Shown: positions 35,107 to 42,680 of the stretch, piece after piece
Numbering within the stretch: position 1 is the stretch's first letter
How the letters are laid out: every line of letters begins with the position of its first letter
Assembly (NCBI RefSeq): GCF_040448695.1
Contig: NZ_CP159307.1
Coordinates: 930,001 to 994,000 of the forward strand
Length of the DNA stretch: 64,000 bases
From: Dehalogenimonas sp. 4OHTPN
GTDB taxonomy: Bacteria > Chloroflexota > Dehalococcoidia > Dehalococcoidales > Dehalococcoidaceae
Direction: 5' to 3'
Notes under the pieces: generated by a model
What the model was told of the DNA's origin: nothing
What the model saw: only the letters and a program-made list of their open reading frames with translations
Databases searched by the model: none
Made by a program: the position numbers and the translations under genes

Positions 35107-36459
35107 ATGGTCAAATCGCGCAGCGATTCCGTCGAATATGTCCTGAAACGCGTCAAAGAGGATAAAGTCAAATTTATCCGTTTGTGGTTCACCGATATCC
35201 TTGGGCAGCTTAAAAGCTTCGCCATCACGGTTGGGGAGCTTGAAGGAGCTCTGGAAGAGGGCATGGGTTTTGACGGGTCGTCTATCGAGGGTTATGCCCG
35301 TATTGACGAAAGCGACATGATCGCCTTGCCGGACCCAGACACATACAAGCCGCTGCCCTGGCGGCCTAAAGACGAAGCGGCGGTGGCCCGCATGTTCTGC
35401 GATATCAAGAAACCTGGCGGCGAACAATTCGAGGGGGATCCCCGCTACGTCCTCAAGCGGATGCTTAAACGCGCCGCGGAGGCCGGCTATGTTTACTACG
35501 TCGGGCCGGAGCTGGAATATTTTTACTTTAAAGACGAGAACCGCGACCAGAAAAGCACCGAGTTTCTCGACCAGGGCGGGTATTTTGACTTAACTCCATT
35601 GGACGTTGCCACCGACCTGCGCCGCCAAACAGTCCTGACTTTGGAGAAGATGGGTATCGCCGTGGAGTACTCTCACCACGAGGTTGCCCCATCCCAGCAT
35701 GAAATCGATATACAGTACACCGACGCCTTGACCATGGCTGACAATGTCATGACCTACCGGCTGGTGGTAAAGGAAATCGCTAGGCAGAACGGCGTCTACG
35801 CCTCATTCATGCCTAAACCGGTCTTTGGCGTCAACGGCAGCGGCATGCACTGCCACCAGTCGTTATTCAAAGGAGAGAACAACGCGTTTTTCGATTCTAC
35901 CGATCCTTACCACCTCTCGGCGATAGCCCGCCACTATATCGCGGGTATCTTAAAACACGCTCCTGAGTTTTGCGCCGTAACCAACCAGTGGATCAACTCT
36001 TACAAAAGGTTGGTTCCCGGCTATGAAGCTCCGGTCTATCTCTCCTGGGCCCGCCGTAATCGTTCCGATCTGGTTCGGGTACCGGAATACCGCCCCGGAA
36101 AAGAGAGATCAACCCGCATCGAGTTACGCTCGCCTGACCCGGCATGCAATCCGTATTTAGCTTTCGCAGTAATGCTAGCCGCCGGCCTGGAAGGCATCGA
36201 GAAGAGGTACGAAGCGCCTCAACCGATAGAGGAGAATGTTTACGAGATGACCGACCAGGAGCGACACGAACGTGGCATCGCAACGTTGCCCGGCAGCCTC
36301 GACGCGGCAGTCTGCCTTCTGGAGAACAGCGATTTGATGCGCCAGACTCTCGGCGATCATGTATTCAATGCGTTTATTGAAAACAAACGCATTGAATGCG
36401 ACAAATACCGCATACACGTGACCGATTGGGAACGTGAACGATACCTGCCGATACTCTAG
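35107..36459 (+). CDS. glnA: Glutamine synthetase type I, alpha-like
   Basis: Second glutamine synthetase, 450 residues. Active-site segments match the first copy (GFDGSSIEGYAR, SHHEVAPSQHEID, KPVFGVNGSGMHCHQSLF, RRNRSDLVRVP), but the beta-class insertion is missing and the segment at the adenylylation position reads NVYEMTDQERHERG. It resembles the alpha class, which is usually feedback-inhibited rather than adenylylated. GGAGGGG lies five bases before the ATG, which is also the first usable codon after the promoter. Differing promoters suggest the two enzymes serve different nitrogen states. Confidence 0.95.
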   Translation: MVKSRSDSVEYVLKRVKEDKVKFIRLWFTDILGQLKSFAITVGELEGALEEGMGFDGSSIEGYARIDESDMIALPDPDTYKPLPWRPKDEAAVARMFCDIKKPGGEQFEGDPRYVLKRMLKRAAEAGYVYYVGPELEYFYFKDENRDQKSTEFLDQGGYFDLTPLDVATDLRRQTVLTLEKMGIAVEYSHHEVAPSQHEIDIQYTDALTMADNVMTYRLVVKEIARQNGVYASFMPKPVFGVNGSGMHCHQSLFKGENNAFFDSTDPYHLSAIARHYIAGILKHAPEFCAVTNQWINSYKRLVPGYEAPVYLSWARRNRSDLVRVPEYRPGKERSTRIELRSPDPACNPYLAFAVMLAAGLEGIEKRYEAPQPIEENVYEMTDQERHERGIATLPGSLDAAVCLLENSDLMRQTLGDHVFNAFIENKRIECDKYRIHVTDWERERYLPIL

Positions 36460-36474
36460 AACCCGGAAAGAATA

Positions 36475-36512
36475 AAGGGGACGGCCAGGACGCTCGTCCC
36501 CTTAACTTTATC
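36475..36512 (+). terminator. Likely terminator of second glutamine synthetase gene
   Basis: Nine-pair perfect stem AAGGGGACG / CGTCCCCTT with an 11-base loop, followed by AACTTTATCT; a moderate U-rich tail. Confidence 0.6.
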
Positions 36513-36587
36513 TATGGCAGAGGTTGCAAACAGACGCCAATTTTTTCATAACACTTTCCGGTTACTGCGTTGAAACGGGAAGAAGGA

Positions 36588-36593
36588 TATAAT
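36588..36593 (+). promoter_or_regulatory. -10 element of the Hint lipoprotein gene
   Basis: Perfect TATAAT about 30 bases before the ATG; the -35 is not obvious. Confidence 0.5.
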
Positions 36594-36622
36594 GGAATTG
36601 GTGCGTTCCGGAAGCAAGGCGA

Positions 36623-37519
36623 ATGAAAAGAACTCTCCTGTTCGCGTTAACCGCAATCATTATAACGGGCGTTGCGTCATGCACCCCTCCGACTTCTCCA
36701 ACAACTTTAACGCCTACCGAACTCCGCTACCGGCTACTGGACGCGTTTCCTGACATCTTCTGGTGCGACCCTGATTTCTTTCCCATCGGCAGTCTGGAAA
36801 GAGAACTGCAAAACGCCATCAACCAGTTCGAAGGTATTCGCTCCCACACCGAGGAGTTCGATGCCATAGTCCAGCGCATCGGGCTGAAACATAAGCTCAA
36901 TTACACCAGCGAGGAGCAACTGTTGGTCTACCGTCAGCACAAACTATTGAATCTGGCTGTTATTGAATTTCTGCCAGCAAGCCACGGTTTTAATTTCGTT
37001 ATTCTGGTTGGGCGAGAAGAGCAAGGTGAGCGAATATTCGGCAATATTGCCACTGACGGCCGAACCAGTGTGACACGGCGAGAACCGAGTTACAATACCT
37101 GTCCGATTTGTCTCGCTGAAGGCACACTTGTTGGCACACCTAATGGCCTGGTGGCGGTCGAAGACCTCGCGGTTGGCATGGAGGTTTGGACGCTAGGCGA
37201 TAATAACCAGAGGGTGGCCGCGCCAATTCTGGAAATCGGGATGACACCGGCTCCGGCGTTCTTCAAATTACTGAAATTCACCCTTGCCGATGGCCGCAGC
37301 CTGACCGCGTCGGCTGGCCACCCGGCAATTAACGGTGACGTGTTGGGGGAGTTTAACTACGGCGACGTTTTAGATGGATCGGTCATCGTTGGCATTCAGG
37401 TCATTTCTTATCATGGTAGCACCTATGACATATTGCCCGCCGGTACAACGGGCTATTACTGGGCTGATGGGATACTCCTGGCCTCCACTCTAAAAGATCA
37501 AACTCCTCCTGTCTCTTGA
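36623..37519 (+). CDS. Lipoprotein with a C-terminal Hint (hedgehog/intein) domain
   Basis: A 298-residue protein. The signal peptide ends at a lipobox (TGVASC, Cys20). Residues about 30-155 form an alpha+beta domain that I do not recognise. From Cys163 the sequence is Hint-like: CLAEGTLVGTPNGLVAVEDL, block B with Thr228 and His233 (LTASAGHPAI), and a final strand YYWADGILLAS where inteins have hhxHN. The penultimate His and terminal Asn of inteins are absent, so splicing is unlikely; N-terminal thioester formation at Cys163 is possible. Only about ten residues follow the domain. Self-cleavage or ester transfer at the cell surface is a guess. Confidence 0.78.
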   Translation: MKRTLLFALTAIIITGVASCTPPTSPTTLTPTELRYRLLDAFPDIFWCDPDFFPIGSLERELQNAINQFEGIRSHTEEFDAIVQRIGLKHKLNYTSEEQLLVYRQHKLLNLAVIEFLPASHGFNFVILVGREEQGERIFGNIATDGRTSVTRREPSYNTCPICLAEGTLVGTPNGLVAVEDLAVGMEVWTLGDNNQRVAAPILEIGMTPAPAFFKLLKFTLADGRSLTASAGHPAINGDVLGEFNYGDVLDGSVIVGIQVISYHGSTYDILPAGTTGYYWADGILLASTLKDQTPPVS

Positions 37520-37544
37520 CAACCGTTCTGGAGCCTCATACGAT
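37516..37544 (+). promoter_or_regulatory. nadE promoter, near-leaderless
   Basis: TTGACA, 17-base spacer, TACGAT. The -10 ends eight bases before the nadE ATG and no Shine-Dalgarno sequence is present. Confidence 0.6.
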
Positions 37545-37552
37545 AGCTGTAT

Positions 37553-39298
37553 ATGAGACAGCTGCGAATCGCACTCGCCCAGATTAACTCCACCGTCGGC
37601 GATTTCAAAGGGAACGTCCGGCTGATTGTAGATAATATCGAAAAAGCTCGGGCCGCCGGCACCGATATTGTTGCCTTCCCGGAGCTGGCTGTACCCGGTT
37701 ATCCGCCTGAAGACCTGTTACTTAAACCCAGTTTCATTGACGCCAACATCAAGGCGCTGGACAAAGTAACCGCCGCAACCCGCGGCATTACCGCCGTTGT
37801 CGGCTTCGTCGATCGCAAATCGGATTTGTATAATGCGGCTGGTATTATCCATGACGGGCGGCTTGTAGCTATCTATCATAAAATACACCTGCCCAACTAC
37901 GGAGTCTTCGACGAACAGCGCTACTTTAACGCCGGGAAAGCCTGCCCGGTATTCGGTGTGGCTGGCGTAGGAGTAGGTTTCAATATCTGTGAAGACATCT
38001 GGTTCGAAACCGGACCGGCTACCGCCCAAGCAGGCGCCGGCGCCGAGGTTATTCTAAATATCTCGGCCTCGCCTTACCATCACGGCAAGCATCATTTCCG
38101 GGAGCGCATGCTCAGCGCCCGCGCCATTGATAACGCGGCTATCGTGGCTTTTTGCAATATGGTTGGCGGTCAGGATGAACTGGTCTTCGACGGCGCGAGT
38201 GTCATTTTCGACGAGCGCGGCAACACCGTCGCCCGGGCACGTCAATTCGAGGAAGAGTTGCTGGTGGCTGACCTCGATGTTGGCAGTGTGTTCAATAAAC
38301 GGCAGCAAGATCCGGTACAGTCCAAAAAGAATGTAGAATTGAGTTGCGGCTGTCCCGGTAAGCGCATCGAAGTAGTTGGGTCAAAAGCGAGTGCAGGGCA
38401 CACCGCGCTGGAAAAACAGGTTTCGGCATTACTCGAACCCGAGGCTGAAGTATACAAAGCCCTGGTGCTCGGCACCCGGGATTATATACATAAAAACGGG
38501 TTCAAAGGTGTCGTCATCGGGCTGTCCGGAGGCGTCGATTCATCGATCGTTGCTACCATCGCCGTCGATGCCCTCGGGAGAGACGCCGTCCACGGGCTGA
38601 TTATGCCATCGCGTTTCTCATCGCCCCTTTCCGCTGAGTATGCTGAACAACTGTCGGTAAATTTGGGGATACAAACCCAAAAAATATCCATCGAACAGGC
38701 TTATCAGGCCTACCTCGACAGTCTTTCAGGTGTCTTTTCCGGCATCGAGCCAGACGTCACTGAGGAGAACATACAGGCCCGTATCCGCGGCAACCTGTTA
38801 ATGGCATTGTCCAACAAATTTGGATGGCTGGTACTTAACACCGGTAATAAGAGTGAAGTCGCCACGGGCTATACGACTCTTTACGGCGATATGGCTGGAG
38901 GCTTCGCTATTATCAAAGACGTACCCAAAACACTGGTTTACCAGCTTTGCCAATATCGCAACCATTCGGCCGGATTCGATCTGGTGCCTCAAGGCGTGCT
39001 GAAACGCGTTCCGTCAGCCGAGCTGCGGCCGGGGCAAACCGACCAGGACTCGTTGCCGCCCTATGACCTGCTGGACCCGATACTCCTGGCCTATGTCGAG
39101 GAGGACAAGAGCGTGGAGCAGATTGTTGGTCAGGGGTACGACGAGAAGACAGTCAAAAAGGTTGCCCGGCTTGTCGACGGCAGTGAGTATAAACGGCGGC
39201 AGGCGCCACCGGGAATTAAGATCACACCCAAGGCATTCGGCCGTGACAGGCGGCTGCCCATCACCAACAAATTTAGGGAGTGGGGAGACTTTAAATGA
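37553..39298 (+). CDS. nadE: Glutamine-dependent NAD+ synthase
   Basis: Final step of NAD synthesis: amidates nicotinic acid adenine dinucleotide with glutamine. The N-terminal nitrilase-type glutaminase (about 1-270) has the triad Glu44 (FPELAVPGY), Lys110 (YHKIHLPNYGVFDE) and Cys146 (NICEDIWF). The C-terminal synthetase has the ATP-pyrophosphatase loop GLSGGVDSS and LNTGNKSEVATGYTTLYGD. Length 581 is normal. No ribosome site precedes the ATG; its promoter sits right next to it. The following small gene overlaps by ATGA. Confidence 0.96.
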   Translation: MRQLRIALAQINSTVGDFKGNVRLIVDNIEKARAAGTDIVAFPELAVPGYPPEDLLLKPSFIDANIKALDKVTAATRGITAVVGFVDRKSDLYNAAGIIHDGRLVAIYHKIHLPNYGVFDEQRYFNAGKACPVFGVAGVGVGFNICEDIWFETGPATAQAGAGAEVILNISASPYHHGKHHFRERMLSARAIDNAAIVAFCNMVGGQDELVFDGASVIFDERGNTVARARQFEEELLVADLDVGSVFNKRQQDPVQSKKNVELSCGCPGKRIEVVGSKASAGHTALEKQVSALLEPEAEVYKALVLGTRDYIHKNGFKGVVIGLSGGVDSSIVATIAVDALGRDAVHGLIMPSRFSSPLSAEYAEQLSVNLGIQTQKISIEQAYQAYLDSLSGVFSGIEPDVTEENIQARIRGNLLMALSNKFGWLVLNTGNKSEVATGYTTLYGDMAGGFAIIKDVPKTLVYQLCQYRNHSAGFDLVPQGVLKRVPSAELRPGQTDQDSLPPYDLLDPILLAYVEEDKSVEQIVGQGYDEKTVKKVARLVDGSEYKRRQAPPGIKITPKAFGRDRRLPITNKFREWGDFK

Positions 39299-39501
39299 GA
39301 ATCCAGAGTATTGGTATTAAACGGGCTCTTTGGTTACGGTTAGCTATCATAGTGATAGGCATTATTCTCTCAGGTTTAGCGCTAATGATTTTAGGTCATA
39401 GCGAAATACTTGCTTTGTTTTTCGGGATTGCAGGTTTTATTTTGACTTGCGTTGGAGTAGTACTCTCCTTTTCGTGGCTTTGGCGGAATGATGAAAAATA
39501 A
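39295..39501 (+). CDS. Small two-helix membrane protein
   Basis: A 68-residue protein with two predicted membrane helices (about 12-34 and 40-62) and short charged ends. Unknown family. It overlaps the nadE stop by ATGA, so translation is probably coupled. Its N-terminal pattern K-x2-LWLRL-x2-I-x-IG recurs in the tiny protein two genes downstream, suggesting that they are duplicated relatives. Confidence 0.6.
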   Translation: MRIQSIGIKRALWLRLAIIVIGIILSGLALMILGHSEILALFFGIAGFILTCVGVVLSFSWLWRNDEK

Positions 39502-39574
39502 TTGTGGTCGCGACTGTCCGTTCGGAAGTGCTAAAGTGAAAGACTATTGTCAGGTCTGCCGAAAGCTTGATTAA
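39488..39574 (+). CDS. 28-residue CxxC microprotein
   Basis: A very short frame encoding four cysteines as C-x3-C (NNCGRDC) and C-x2-C (DYCQVC), a plausible zinc or Fe-S knuckle. It overlaps the end of the preceding membrane-protein gene and ends two bases before the next. GCGGA abuts the paired ATG codons. It is shorter than gene finders usually accept; the ordered cysteines and exact packing between two related genes are the only support. Confidence 0.4.
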   Translation: MMKNNCGRDCPFGSAKVKDYCQVCRKLD

Positions 39575-39576
39575 TC

Positions 39577-39786
39577 ATGATCAAACCAGGGTTATGGCTG
39601 AGGCTGGGTGTAATATGGATTGGCGCTCTTGTCTTCAGCGCTTCTTCAACAATGGTGGTATCTGATTTTGATAAAGCGTTGAGGGTCGCATTTATCGGGT
39701 TCGTCACTATGGGATTTGGATCAATCAGCGCATTTTTTTGGATGCTTGATCATGACGGAGAAGAAGCGCACAAACGGCGGGATTAA
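39577..39786 (+). CDS. Small two-helix membrane protein, relative of the gene two upstream
   Basis: A 69-residue protein with two predicted helices (about 8-28 and 36-57) and an acidic/basic tail. It shares the LWLRL-x2-I-x-IG start and an aromatic-rich end (FFWMLDHD) with the small protein that overlaps nadE. No family recognised. The ribosome site is weak, so coupling to the microprotein upstream is possible. Confidence 0.55.
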   Translation: MIKPGLWLRLGVIWIGALVFSASSTMVVSDFDKALRVAFIGFVTMGFGSISAFFWMLDHDGEEAHKRRD

Positions 39787-39807
39787 GTATTGGTAACGGA
39801 GAGATAA

Positions 39808-40833
39808 GTGGCAATATGGCGCGATAAAGTCAAAGCCGGGTCTATTGCCTGGCTTCTCGAACCGGACGCCGAGAACCTCGCAGTCAGATACCTGGCACTA
39901 CGTGACCTGACGGGGTTGTCGTATACCGATCCTGAATTGGCGAAAGCAAGGGAAGACGGATTTTCAACCGGCCCCATTGCCAAGGTGCTTGAGGCTCAGC
40001 GGCCCGGTGGCTACTGGGTAAAACCAGGTCCGGGATACAGTCCAAAATACACCGGCACAGTCTGGTCGCTGGCACTGTTAGCGCAATTGGGAGCCGATGT
40101 GGCAGAACCCCGGGTATTGCGGGCGGTAGAATATGTTCTGGAGAAAACAGTGGCTCCGGTCGGCTGGTTCAGCTACAACGGGACCAATTCAGGATTAATA
40201 CACTGCCATGCCGGCTATCTTGGCGAATCTATGCAAATGCTCGGGCTCGGGGATGATCCCAGGATGAAAAAGGCGATCGAACTTCAAGCCCGCCTGATTA
40301 CGGGAGAAGGTATTGCTGAAGGCGGGAGTGATAACCCCCTCAGGTATTACCGGTATACATTCGGGTCAAATTTTGTTTGTGGTGCCAATGGAGGCAAACC
40401 CTGCGCCTGGGGCGCAGTAAAAGCAATGAAAGCCATGACCGCGGTCCCGGAGCACGAACGGACCCCAATAATGGTTGAGGCTATCAACAAAGGAATCGCT
40501 TTCTTATTGGGAACAGACCTGACAAAATGCAATTATCCATACCGGGAAGGTGGAAAAGTCAGCGCAAACTGGTTGAAATTCGGCTTTCCGAACTTTTATA
40601 TCTCCGATATGCTGGAGGTGCTTGAAATTCTATCCCGTATTGGCAGGGGCGGTGATCCTCGGCTTCAGAACGTCTGGCAACTGGTGATGGATAAACAGGA
40701 TGCCGCGGGACGCTGGCCTATGGAGTACTCCTACAACGGCAAGATGGCATCGGATATTGAGGCGAAGGGCAAGCCCAGCAAATGGGTTACGCTGCGGGTG
40801 TTGAGGACTTTGAAGGCGGCTTTTCCCAATTAG
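39808..40833 (+). CDS. Prenyltransferase/squalene-cyclase-like alpha/alpha toroid protein
   Basis: A soluble 341-residue protein with helical-pair repeats of the terpenoid cyclase/prenyltransferase fold: AQRPGGYWVKPGPGYSPKYTGTVWSLALLAQLG, GWFSYNG and DAAGRWPMEYSYNG carry the G/W-rich QW-like turns. The acidic DxDD motif of real squalene cyclases is not seen, so it is probably not a cyclase. GTG start, six bases after GGAG. Its stop overlaps that of the convergent methyltransferase gene. Related proteins are often annotated only as nitrogen-fixation or hypothetical; function unknown. Confidence 0.72.
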   Translation: MAIWRDKVKAGSIAWLLEPDAENLAVRYLALRDLTGLSYTDPELAKAREDGFSTGPIAKVLEAQRPGGYWVKPGPGYSPKYTGTVWSLALLAQLGADVAEPRVLRAVEYVLEKTVAPVGWFSYNGTNSGLIHCHAGYLGESMQMLGLGDDPRMKKAIELQARLITGEGIAEGGSDNPLRYYRYTFGSNFVCGANGGKPCAWGAVKAMKAMTAVPEHERTPIMVEAINKGIAFLLGTDLTKCNYPYREGGKVSANWLKFGFPNFYISDMLEVLEILSRIGRGGDPRLQNVWQLVMDKQDAAGRWPMEYSYNGKMASDIEAKGKPSKWVTLRVLRTLKAAFPN

Positions 40834-42668
40834 GCGCACTGCCACTTCCGGCAATCCTGGCAATTTCCGTCGGGCCGCCAATTCGTTGAGACAGTCGGGT
40901 GTACGCCGAGCTTGAGAAGGAGTCCCTGCATCAAGCAAACCGGCAATCCGACGACATTCAAATAACAACCTTTGATGTGGGAAACAGGATTGAAGGCTTT
41001 GTCCTGAATACCGTAAGCCCCGGCCTTATCCAGCGGACTGCCAGTCTTTACATAATGCTCTATCTCTTCATCCGTGTAGTGCCTCATTGTGACCAGGGTG
41101 GTGCTGAAACCGGCTATATCTTCCCCGTTTGCCGCGTCGGTGACGGCGACACCGCTGACGACGCGATGAGTTTTCCCGCGGAGCTTTCGCAGCATCGCCG
41201 TCGCTTCTTCCGCTGAACCTGGTTTACCAAGGATTTCATCGCCCGAAACGACGATAGTGTCCGCGGCGATAATGGTGCCGGCGCCATACCGTTCGGCGAC
41301 GGCCGCGGCTTTGTTTACAGCATGAGCCTTTGCCTGCTCCTCCGGCGACAAACCTTCGGTCAGCGCCTCGGCGATTTCAGACGCGGCCACCTCGAATACA
41401 AGCCCCATCGCCGTCAGTACTTCACTGCGCCGAGGCGAAGCTGAAGCGAGCACCAGTTTCTGTCGGGCGTGAAAATTCTTTTCTTTATTCTCGTCGAGTA
41501 TCAGCGTCGCCAATGTCTCCACGTGGTAGGTCTGGGGAAACAGGTCGACCGGAGATATGTCGTTAACGGCATAAGGTCCGCGGGTCAGCACCCGCAGGTC
41601 GCAGGCCAAGGCTTCGGGGTTGCAGGAGACATACACCAGACGCTTCGGCGGGTAGAAGCTAAGGGATTTCAGGACGGCCGGATGACAGCCAGAGCGTGAC
41701 GGGTCGATGATGATGGCGTCAGCCAGCCGGCCGAGGTGAGGCAGCACCGATTCGGTTTTTGCTTCCAATAGTTCGATGTTTGGGATGTCGCGAACATTGA
41801 CCCGAGCGTCCTTGACCGCGGCTCCGGACTCCTCGATAGCGATGACCTTCTTAGCGTAGGGCGCAAGCAGAGCGGCGAACGTGCCAACACCGGCGTAAGC
41901 GTCAATAATCGTCTCGCTGCCCGACAGTTGCAGCCTGGTGCGGATGAGGTCAGCCAATCTTTCCGCCTGGGGTGTGTTGACCTGGAAGAACGCAGGTGAA
42001 GACACCCTGAATTTACGTCCGCTCATAACCTCAAAGTAGTGCGGCTGACCGGTGGTCACAGTAATCTCCGGATTCAGCATCCGCGGCTGGATAAGATAAT
42101 CGTCGGTGTTGATGCCGTAGCGGATGGAGAACTGGGTGGTTTCGGCGCAGCGGCCGAAAAGAGCAGCCATGAGGCTGTTGATACCCTCAGCCATGATCGG
42201 GCACTGATCGATCGGCACGAAACGGCGGCTAACCCGGTTGATAAAACCGATTTGGTTGATACGGCGGCGTACCGTTAACCGGGCGTGGTTGCGGTAGCCG
42301 AACTCATCAGGAGAGGCCTGCACCGGTTGGACGCCTGCTGAGTCGAGCCCTTGAGACTTAAGCGCCCGGCGAACCAGTTCTTGCTTGAGTTCAAGCTGGC
42401 GGGAATACCTGATATGCTGCCACTGACAGCCGGAGCATTCACCGAATTTTTCACAAACCGCGGACCGCCGGTCGGGTGAAGCTTCAATGACCTTTTCTAC
42501 GACAGCATCGAGTCCAGTGTGGCTGATGCGGATGACCCTTGCTTCGACCGTCTCCCCAGGTATACCGCCGAAAACCGAGACTCGGAACCCCTGGTATGCC
42601 GAAGCAGCCTCGCCGAATTCTCCAATGCCTTCGAGTTTGACCTTAATACTATCGAATTGTTCGACCAT
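40830..42668 (-). CDS. Fusion: TrmA-type RNA uracil methyltransferase with Maf pyrophosphatase
   Basis: A 612-residue two-enzyme protein. Residues 1-395: TRAM domain, [4Fe-4S] cysteines 72, 78, 81 and 156, the SAM site IIDAYAGVGTF, and catalytic Cys349 in YVSCNPEALACD, as in RlmD/TrmA 5-methyluridine enzymes. From about 403: a full Maf domain with LASASPRRSEVL, AADTIV and AGAYGIQDKA, which hydrolyses non-canonical nucleoside triphosphates. The C-terminus ends in a cysteine-rich tail (NCQDCRKWQC). No stop or frameshift separates the halves. It starts 12 bases after the typA stop, probably in one operon. Confidence 0.92.
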   Translation of the reverse strand: MVEQFDSIKVKLEGIGEFGEAASAYQGFRVSVFGGIPGETVEARVIRISHTGLDAVVEKVIEASPDRRSAVCEKFGECSGCQWQHIRYSRQLELKQELVRRALKSQGLDSAGVQPVQASPDEFGYRNHARLTVRRRINQIGFINRVSRRFVPIDQCPIMAEGINSLMAALFGRCAETTQFSIRYGINTDDYLIQPRMLNPEITVTTGQPHYFEVMSGRKFRVSSPAFFQVNTPQAERLADLIRTRLQLSGSETIIDAYAGVGTFAALLAPYAKKVIAIEESGAAVKDARVNVRDIPNIELLEAKTESVLPHLGRLADAIIIDPSRSGCHPAVLKSLSFYPPKRLVYVSCNPEALACDLRVLTRGPYAVNDISPVDLFPQTYHVETLATLILDENKEKNFHARQKLVLASASPRRSEVLTAMGLVFEVAASEIAEALTEGLSPEEQAKAHAVNKAAAVAERYGAGTIIAADTIVVSGDEILGKPGSAEEATAMLRKLRGKTHRVVSGVAVTDAANGEDIAGFSTTLVTMRHYTDEEIEHYVKTGSPLDKAGAYGIQDKAFNPVSHIKGCYLNVVGLPVCLMQGLLLKLGVHPTVSTNWRPDGNCQDCRKWQCA

Positions 42669-42680
42669 CAGACAGTCATG

